In this document: positions 57,331 to 64,000 of the stretch, piece after piece
Layout: each line of letters opens with the position of its first letter
How positions within the stretch are numbered: the first letter of the stretch is position 1
The notes under the pieces: model-generated
Seen by the model: the letters and a program-made list of their open reading frames with translations, nothing else
The model's database searches: none
Told to the model about the DNA's origin: nothing
Source of the DNA: Panulirus ornatus
Taxonomy: Eukaryota > Arthropoda > Malacostraca > Decapoda > Palinuridae
Assembly: GCF_036320965.1 (NCBI RefSeq)
Contig: NC_092287.1
Location: 6,179,797 to 6,243,796, forward strand
Reading direction: 5' to 3'
Length of the DNA stretch: 64,000 nucleotides
Translations under genes and position numbers: made by a program

Positions 57331-57560
57331 CACTCCCCACTGCTGCGTGGTGGGTCGTCACTTACTCCCCACTGCTGCGTGGTGGGTCGTCACGCACTCC
57401 TCTGTCGCGTGGTGGGTCGTCACACGCACTCCCACTGCTGCATGGTGGGTCGTCACATGCACTCCCCACTGCTACATGGTGGGTTGTCATTCGCGCTCGC
57501 CACTGCCGCGTGGTGGGTTGTCACGCACCCAACTCCTGCGTGGTGGGTCGTCATGCACCT
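57331..57560 (+). repeat. Minisatellite, about 33 bases x 7
   Basis: Unit ACTCCCCACTGCTGCGTGGT then GGGTCGTCACxx. Seven units with small changes (GCTACATGG, GCCGCGTGG, CTCCTGCGTGG). The unit length is close to a multiple of three, so reading frames run through all three + frames and give spurious HGGSS-like peptides. Confidence 0.95.
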
Positions 57561-57660
57561 CTACATCACCACACCAGCAATGTTTAATCTCTCGATATTT
57601 TATCTTCGTGCAGGCGAATTGCTTAGAATTTTTCAGATGTAGACGTGTGGTGTAGGGGGG

Positions 57661-57820
57661 GGGGGATTCCTAATGAAGTATGTCATGTACTAGTGTAGGA
57701 GCTACAGGGTTATATATCTGTAGGTATTGTGGTGTGGCGAGTGGAAAAAGAAGTTAGGTAGAGAACAGGTGTTCCTAGTTAGGCCTGTTTACAGCTTCCG
57801 GCCTGGTTCGAATCTGCCGT
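57661..57820 (+). other. G-run and unique spacer
   Basis: A run of about 12 G near 57,655 and then unique sequence up to the next minisatellite. Confidence 0.4.
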
Positions 57821-57826
57821 GCATCG

Positions 57827-57945
57827 CCTGGGTTGGACGCAGCTTGCCATGCTGTTCTGGCCCGCCGTGCTTTTCCCTGTCTGGTTCCAGCATGCCGTGC
57901 ATCGCTTGGCTTAGATGCAGCTTGCCGTGCCGTGCTATTATTGTC
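57827..57945 (+). repeat. Degenerate minisatellite, 'TGCCGTGCATCGC' family
   Basis: TGCCGTGCATCGCCTGGGTT, then GCAGCTTGCCATGC, CCGCCGTGCTTTTCC, ATGCCGTGCATCGCTTGGCT and GCAGCTTGCCGTGC: a roughly 80-base higher-order unit repeated about 1.5 times, built from shorter TGCCGTGC modules. Confidence 0.75.
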
Positions 57946-58189
57946 ACACGTGTACAGCAAATTACCGGATGTACGAGACTTCCGGCAGTAGTATAAACCC
58001 GTTTCCCTAGCTCTGGTGAGGAGCAGATCCCGCGCCTTGGCTGGCGGATACCTCGCTCCGGGTGTTGAGGTGGGCGGTGGAGCTTCTGTCATCCGTGGCA
58101 AACGACCTCTGGAAGATAGGTTCGGTCGTATGTTGCCAACGCTAAATCCAACCCCCCCCCCCCCCTTGAACACTGAGGGACGACCCTGT

Positions 58190-58250
58190 GGTAGCCTAAC
58201 CTTTTAGCACGACCCTTGAAGGTCAGGTCGGTCATGGCTTTTTACCCAAG
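58190..58250 (-). repeat. Dispersed repeat copy F
   Basis: AGCACGACCCTTGAAGGTCA then GGTCGGTCATGGC, the reverse of the GTCGTGCT block with GGTCA half-sites adjoining. Confidence 0.45.
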
Positions 58251-58259
58251 TGGGGAGGA

Positions 58260-59520
58260 TGGTAAATGGGAAGTCTGATGGTCCATAACGAGTTGTTCCA
58301 CCAGAGAGCAGTATAAGTATCAAGAGATCCGAATCTCTTGAAAGACGGACGAGAGAGTGAAGCTGAAGGTTTCTCGCCACCACTGCTTATTCCTGATCAA
58401 CAGTAAAGCAGAAAAATAGCTAAGGAAGAATGCACCGTAATATGTTGGTGTACTGTCTTGTAAACTGTATAGAAGTGTTAATGGGATGATTTTATATTGG
58501 TTTTAAAACTTGCTGCTACAGGGAGGCAGCTCAAATCTGAGATAAGATTCGGATTTATTTATCTATTTGATCTCGCTTGTTGAATAAATGTTAAAGCATT
58601 TTAGCTGTGATTGAAAGGCGCTGACCGGTCCTCGCATTATCTGGTGACAGTTAAATTTCGCTCTAAAAGTCGCTGTAAAAACCTTTGTCTCCGGATTACA
58701 TTCTTTTAATATCATACCCTTACTTTAGGTCGTTCAGTTTCAACCTGTTGTCGAAAGAAAAAATGTCGAAATTCAGTATTTTGAATTCTTCCGTTAAGGC
58801 TTGCATGGTCACACGTATCTAAAATGAACGGGAAATCGAAGTTAATGGTTCATTTACCGGCCGTTATGTCTGTCTGTGGTGTTGCCTGTCGTCCGCTGGG
58901 AACTGACTACTGCGTGTGGGTGAATATCGCTCATACTCTTGTGCTGCTTTCGATCTCTGAAAGTCTTAAGTAATATCATTTAAGAGATTTTAGTATTCTA
59001 ATGCTTGAAATGTATGACTTGTTAAATGTTTGGAATGAAAGTTCAAAGCATTCATAATGTAGAAATGGCAACGTAACATTTTATGATTGTAAAATGAACA
59101 AGAACGCTATAGTCTTCGGCAGAGCAGATCAATTTCAAATTATATGATTACACTGAAGTGTTACGTGAGAAAATGTGTCGAAAATTTCCCCTCGTGTAAT
59201 CAGTAAGGGGATATCGTGCAGCCTGGGACTGTGAAAGCCGATTACATGAGAAAATCATGAAGAGGGACATGTATGCGGCTCCCGGAGGCGGAGCGTGTGT
59301 GACTAGTGTGTGCATTAAGGGAAGGCACACTGTTTTGGATGTTGAAACTTTCTCTTTTTCAGTTGGAAGTTTTGGGATATTTTTTGATTTTTCTTTGATT
59401 TCATACAAAAATCTTAATTCGTAAAGGTTATATATGAGCGACTTTTTATTCCAACATTTTCTTACTTTTTGATCACTTAGAGTTCAACATCTTATTCTGT
59501 GTTGATGTTGGTGAGCATTA
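58260..59520 (+). other. Segment without recognised genes
   Basis: Ordinary AT-rich sequence; nothing supportable. Confidence 0.4.
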
Positions 59521-59523
59521 GTT

Positions 59524-59632
59524 TTAGTTTACATGTATGGTTTTGAGATGTATGGTTTACATGTATGGCTGGCTTTTAGCTGTATGGTTTGCATACATGG
59601 CTATTAAAGTTGTAGTTTACATGTACGGCTGT
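59524..59632 (+). repeat. Degenerate short repeats around GTTTACATGTATGGCT
   Basis: Four to five variants of (A)GTTTACATGTATGG(CT) spaced 18-30 bases apart. Confidence 0.7.
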
Positions 59633-60041
59633 GGAACATATTGCCACGTTAACTTTGTGTAGCGCGGCGCAGGTTCCTATATTTATCGATTTTAGTCATG
59701 GTGGTAAACGTGTCCCGTCGTGCTAGCGTTGTACAGTTATTTTTAAGGCGTTCATTACTATTTATTTAGACAAGTGATGCCCCGAGATTACTGCTACACC
59801 AGACGCGGGAACAACATATGGTTCCTGTAGACTGTAGAGGCACTAAAGGATTGCTCCAGAGAACTGGGTAAGCCCATGGAACCTGGTATTGAACGAACTC
59901 CTGAGGTGTGTCGTGCCCTTAAAGAACATAGATCATTATCTTAATGGCTTCGTAAGACTGGTGTGTGGGAGGCGGGACGGGCGTGGTCAGCGAGCCGTGT
60001 TGTATAGTGGTCGCGAGTGGTAGGGCACCGACCAAAACACA

Positions 60042-60145
60042 GAGCACGGACGGCGAGCTCAGCCGGCGGGCAAGCATTTCACAGCACGGACGGCGAGGCC
60101 AGCAGGCTGGCAAGCATTTCACAGCACGGACGGGGAGGCCAGTAG
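60042..60145 (+). repeat. Minisatellite, about 42 bases x 2.5
   Basis: AGCACGGACGGCGAG(C/G)(T/C)C, AGC(C/A)GGC(G/T)GG, CAAGCATTTCAC units; the third is cut short. Confidence 0.9.
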
Positions 60146-60299
60146 TCTCAATGATACAATTGGTCCTCGTGCGAGGACATGAAACACTAACCTGCTTCTA
60201 TTTGAATACATTAAACTGCCGTTACTGGTATTTCGATCGATAGGAACACAATAGGACGTGGAACACAGCGGTGTCGACGCTTAGGTACGATGACCTCTT

Positions 60300-60365
60300 C
60301 GTTAAAGGACTGGTCAGAGGGCACAGCCCGTTATGCTTAAGGGTCGTCATCCATTGTGATAGACA
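60300..60365 (+). repeat. Dispersed repeat copy G
   Basis: AAGGACTGGTCAGAGGGCAC, then CTTAAGGGTCGTCATCCATT, in the order of copies C and E; TGGTCA-G-AGGGCA is a degenerate DR1. Confidence 0.45.
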
Positions 60366-60938
60366 TGAGAACGCGACCTTTCCCATCTTGATCGTCCGGG
60401 AAGGTGGACCCAAGGAGAGTGTTGGCGGGGGTACCCAAGGAGTGTGTTGGCGGGGGGTAGTGTGGGTGGGGGCGGCCCGTCGTTGGTGCCGTCATTAAGC
60501 TGCACCATACAGCCACGGCTGCAGTATTGCCTTTATTTTTAACCAGCAAACACAACGCTCCGGGAGACGTGGCACTCGCTTGTCCCTTGCTGCCACACCT
60601 CCAAGTGGCTGCAGGGGGGCAGTGGAGGAGGGTTCAGGTTTTCGTGAGATTCTTTGGCGATCGGTTGTTGTATGAATTTTCCTCTATAGCCAACGCTAAC
60701 CTAAACACAGAGCACATTGGGTCACGTCCCGTTCATGCTAGTCTCATTGTGAATGTGGAAACTGCTACGGGAAGGTTAATGACCCCTCGAGTTATCCAAG
60801 AGTGCGTTGATAGACATTTGCGGTGCCAAGTGCATCACCTAAACTTAAGTAGAACGTTTAGAAATGAATTTATAACATTGCTGGCACATAGGCACAGTAG
60901 AGTGGTTGTTAGGTCAAATGGGTAACAAGGTGAACATC

Positions 60939-60965
60939 TGTGTGTGTGTGTGTGTGTGTGTGTGT
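60939..60965. repeat. (GT)n microsatellite
   Basis: About 26 bases of TG. Confidence 0.9.
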
Positions 60966-61233
60966 CTAACCCAGTCGAGGCTAGGCTGGTCCTTCCTGCC
61001 ACGTCGGCCGCCTTCATCGATCTCCCGCACTACACACAGTCACCCGAGACACCACTTTTCGTTCTCTGCCCTCTTATCTGTCTTAAAAGTTACATTTATA
61101 GATACAAGTGATGACTATTTCATCATATATGGGATGGAAGAGATATCTGTGCTGGCGTGATTTTTGGAAGGTAGAGTCTACTACTATCTTCTTGCATCAG
61201 ATCCTATCCATTTTATATGGCTTGCGACAGACG

Positions 61234-61235
<2 letters not shown>

Positions 61236-61318
<83 letters not shown>
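61236..61318 (+). repeat. (CT)n microsatellite, 83 bases
   Basis: Uninterrupted CT dinucleotides; gives spurious Ser-Leu reading frames. Confidence 0.95.
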
Positions 61319-61319
<1 letters not shown>

Positions 61320-61454
61320 ATAATTTTGCGGATCCCGCAGGCTGGTATAGGCTCAGGGACCCACGCCTCCAGCAGCAGACGTTAACCAGAATTGTTACCA
61401 AGTTCTAAATGAAACCTACCGTTTCTGACACTGCTTGACGAGGTTTTGTTGAAC

Positions 61455-61540
61455 CCCAACATCCTTGAGCACGACCATAAGACTCTTTAGTACGATGGCC
61501 TGGCCTCTGACCTAACCCTGAATAGTGAGGTATGAGGCCA
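61455..61540 (-). repeat. Dispersed repeat copy H
   Basis: GAGCACGACCATAAGACTCT, TTAGTACGATGGCCTGGCCT, CTGACCTAACCCTGAA. TGGCCT-C-TGACCT (61,501-61,513) is a DR1 with one mismatch on the minus strand. Confidence 0.55.
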
Positions 61541-61549
61541 GGCGGTTTT

Positions 61550-63360
61550 TTTTGATTGGATAAGTTTGGGTGAAATGAGAAACAAAATGAAACTAGGAGG
61601 GAATTTTCATACAGCAGAAATCCCCATCGCAAAGCTGGCACATTGCAAGCACCAGCTCGTGAAGGCTCGCCACCAGTGAAGTAACAGAACAGCACAACAC
61701 AACTGGTGTCCATACGATCTTCAGTACGCCATGAAAGATCATCCCAGGAGCATTGTAGCGCAACGGGTGTATATATTGTGGAAGTTTGTGGGAACAATGC
61801 TGACGTATTGTACTCCCATGCAGAGGGTCGTTATCATTTCCTGGTGGTGGCATAAGGGTAGTTTACCCTTTGCAGCATGACGAGACGACCCATGCGTATG
61901 ATGACCTAGTATGATATCTGACTTTAGACGTCAAGGGGTTAGGAGTGAATGAATGAATTTAAACGTAACTTTAAGAAGTCTGCAATCGAGTTTGATGCCC
62001 AAAAGAACGAAATGAAGAATTTAGGGGTCAGCGAACGAAAAGGACAGAAATTGCGATTGTGTTGCATGTTGGTTATTGTCCACAAAACTTTTAATGATGG
62101 GAGGAGCCCCGTGACGCATGGCAGTAATATATGCACGAGAACTGCCGAGCGTTGTGGTGGTGCTAGTCGGGTGTCGGGGGCCTGGCCAAGACAGAACCTG
62201 CTGTTGACACTAGTCTTCTCCCGTCTGTAGATGCTGCCTTATATCAGACAAGGGGTCTTGAGCTCGCTAACCCCTCGTTACTCTGCATGGCAGACACCCC
62301 GGATTTAAATACAACTTTATGTATGTTATAGATCCTGGTAACATCTTGACGGGTCCCTGTTTGTGAAGCGTAGATGAGTTTATGGTACGAGACTGTCGCT
62401 GTCTCTGTTTGTCGCATATTACGAAATGTAAATTTTTGAAATATGATTTGGAAATCGAAAACCCCTTGTCAATTGTCGTTAGAGGAATGATGATCCCAGT
62501 AGGTGGTGTGTTGGAGGCGGAGTTGACAAGGCGTGGCGCAAGCAATCTGAGACATGAAATGTATCAGGATATGATTCCACGCACCGTCATACTTCAAGGT
62601 GACAGTAGTCAGGGATATGAAATTATGGCAATTACATGCCACAGAAGTGGAAAATGTCGTGTTTAGATTATGGTGAAATGCACTCGAGCTGCTTCATTGA
62701 TATAGTAGATTTGTAGATTAGAGATGAGGACCATGTTAGGCAGCCAGGACTAAGGTTGCGGTGGAGCAGCCTACTGTTAGGGCATTATAGAGGTACGGAG
62801 GTACACAGTGCTACACTATTTGATTGGACTATCTGTTGGGGTTTGGTGGGCGGCGATTTTAGACGACGGGTGTGGCATAAGCCGACCTCCTCCTGGGAAA
62901 TCATATTCAGACTCGACCTGCTTGAAGTAACAGTGCTGGTACTCTTGTTAGAGATGCTCTCTTCAGGGGCGTCGATCCTATCCCAGCTACGGAATGTAGC
63001 GCATCCTTGTGCAGGAGATCCTTTAGTAGTTAGTCTGGTTGGAATACGGTAAACCGTGTAAAACATGTTTATAAATCTTCACGAAAGATATTCTGGATAT
63101 AACTACCAAATATTCGGTATCATGTGGGCAATTATGACAAGTGAGTCAACACCTCTGGTGAGGGTGACTGGTTGGGTGACCTACATCCCAGTACTGGGGG
63201 ACAGCATACGGGTAGTAAGTATAACCACTTGAGCAAGCCAGGCCTGGAAGTGTTGGTCATTACAGCATACAGGAATATAATGAATATTGCGATATGAATA
63301 TGATGAATGTATAGGGATTTTAGCTGAAACTGCACGGTAAACAGTCCTAATCAAGGCCAA
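61550..63360 (+). other. Segment without recognised genes
   Basis: No family resemblance in the open frames (e.g. 62,382-62,666) and no repeat I can name. Confidence 0.35.
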
Positions 63361-63362
63361 CT

Positions 63363-63364
<2 letters not shown>

Positions 63365-63414
<50 letters not shown>
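63365..63414. repeat. (TA)n microsatellite abutting a LINE
   Basis: About 50 bases of TA directly before the LINE fragment. Confidence 0.95.
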
Positions 63415-63416
<2 letters not shown>

Positions 63417-64000
63417 TATTGCAGTCGAATTTATTCAAAAAGGGGGTGACTGCTGTTGACTGGTTGGTGAGGATATTCAAGGTACGAATGGCTCATGCTG
63501 AAGTGCCTGAGGATTGGCGGAGTGCCATTGTACAAAGGCAAAGGGGATAAAGGTGAGTGTTTAAATTAGAGGTATAAGTTTGTTGAGTATTCCTGGGAAA
63601 TTGTATGGGAGGGTATTGATTGAGAGGGTAAAGGCATGTACAGAGCATCAGATTGGGGAAGAGCAGTGTGGTTTCAGAAGTGGTAAAGGATGTGTGGATT
63701 AGGTGTTTGCTTTAAAGAATGTATGAGAAATACTTAGAAAAACAAATGGATTTGTATGTAGCATTTATGGATCTTGAGAAGGCATACGATAGTTGGTAGA
63801 GATGTTCTGTGGAAGGTATTGAGAGTATATGGTGTGGGAGGAAAGTTGCTAGAAGCAATGAAAAGTTTTTATCGAGGATGTACGGCATGTGTACGAGTAG
63901 GAAGAGAGGAAAGTGGTTGGTTTCCAGTGAATGTCGGTTTGCGGCAGGGGGGGTGTGATGTCTCCATGGTTGTTTAATTTGTTTATGGATGGGGTTGTTA
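63415..64000 (+). mobile_element. RTE-like LINE, 5'-truncated, runs off the window
   Basis: Starts abruptly after (TA)n with GIAVEFIQKG(V)TA-like sequence, then AEVPEDWRSAI, KLYGRVLIERVKACTEHQIG, EEQCGFRSGKGC, KYLEKQMDLYVAFMDLEKAYD, DVLWKVLRVYGVGGKLLEAM, YRGCTACVRVGREESGWFPV and NVGLRQGG. Motif A (FMDLEKAYD) is closer to the family consensus than other copies, but a few single-base shifts (near 63,530, 63,790 and the G run at 63,946) break the frame. The youngest-looking LINE in the window. Confidence 0.85.

Noticed and set aside
56581..57333. 250-codon open frame on the minus strand, the longest in the window
   Set aside because: It crosses a (CA)n run, part of a dispersed repeat and unrelated unique sequence; composition is uneven and there is no domain, start context or splice support.
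60527..60925. 132-codon frame (MPLFLTSKHNAPGDVAL...)
   Set aside because: It has a fairly protein-like composition, but no recognised family, no splice signal match and no repeat context. Left as unsupported.

Overview
The window is eukaryotic genomic DNA, most likely from a decapod crustacean. I base this on split coding exons with GT/AG borders, introns of up to 9 kb, long (TA)n and (CT/GA)n microsatellites, and many decayed non-LTR retrotransposons and short interspersed repeats of kinds I know from decapod genomes. The species cannot be fixed from sequence alone. No rRNA, CRISPR array, operon or intact prokaryote-type gene is present.

Left part (1-28,068, + strand): the 3' portion of one protein-coding gene. 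Eleven exons can be chained with compatible intron phases from base 52 to a TAA at 28,066-28,068, giving 654 codons plus stop. The product is Ser/Thr-Pro-rich, mostly low complexity, with a striking His-rich block, a KEN box and an RxxL destruction-box-like motif. I do not recognise the family. The introns hold LINE relics (an RTE-like family and CR1/Jockey-like families), a SINE family whose core starts cattagcgaggtagcg, satellite-like duplications, and a near-perfect inverted pair of LINE 3' ends inside the 996-bp intron 5.

Middle part (28,069-41,000): a cluster of SINEs in opposite orientation, a minus-strand LINE ending at a 155-bp (TA)n tract, then two candidate alternative first exons of an extended-synaptotagmin (ESYT)-like gene on the + strand. 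Exon 1A is 32,801-33,136 and exon 1B is 40,267-40,572. Each encodes an N-terminal hydrophobic hairpin, and each stops at the same point (...PAW or ...PSW) with the same phase-0 TGG|GTAAGT donor. The shared downstream exons (SMP and C2 domains) were not found in the window and probably lie beyond 64,000.

Right part (41,000-64,000): if the ESYT model is right, this is its long intron. It contains a large minus-strand LINE relic that still shows an endonuclease GDFN motif, several minisatellites, a dispersed repeat family with a tRNA-Glu-like head and DR1-like GGTCA repeats, and a further LINE running off the right end. No convincing host exon is visible here.

The base composition also changes. 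The left gene and its repeats are poor in CpG, while the sequence from about 32.7 kb onward is CpG-rich. This resembles a border between germline-methylated gene body and unmethylated DNA.
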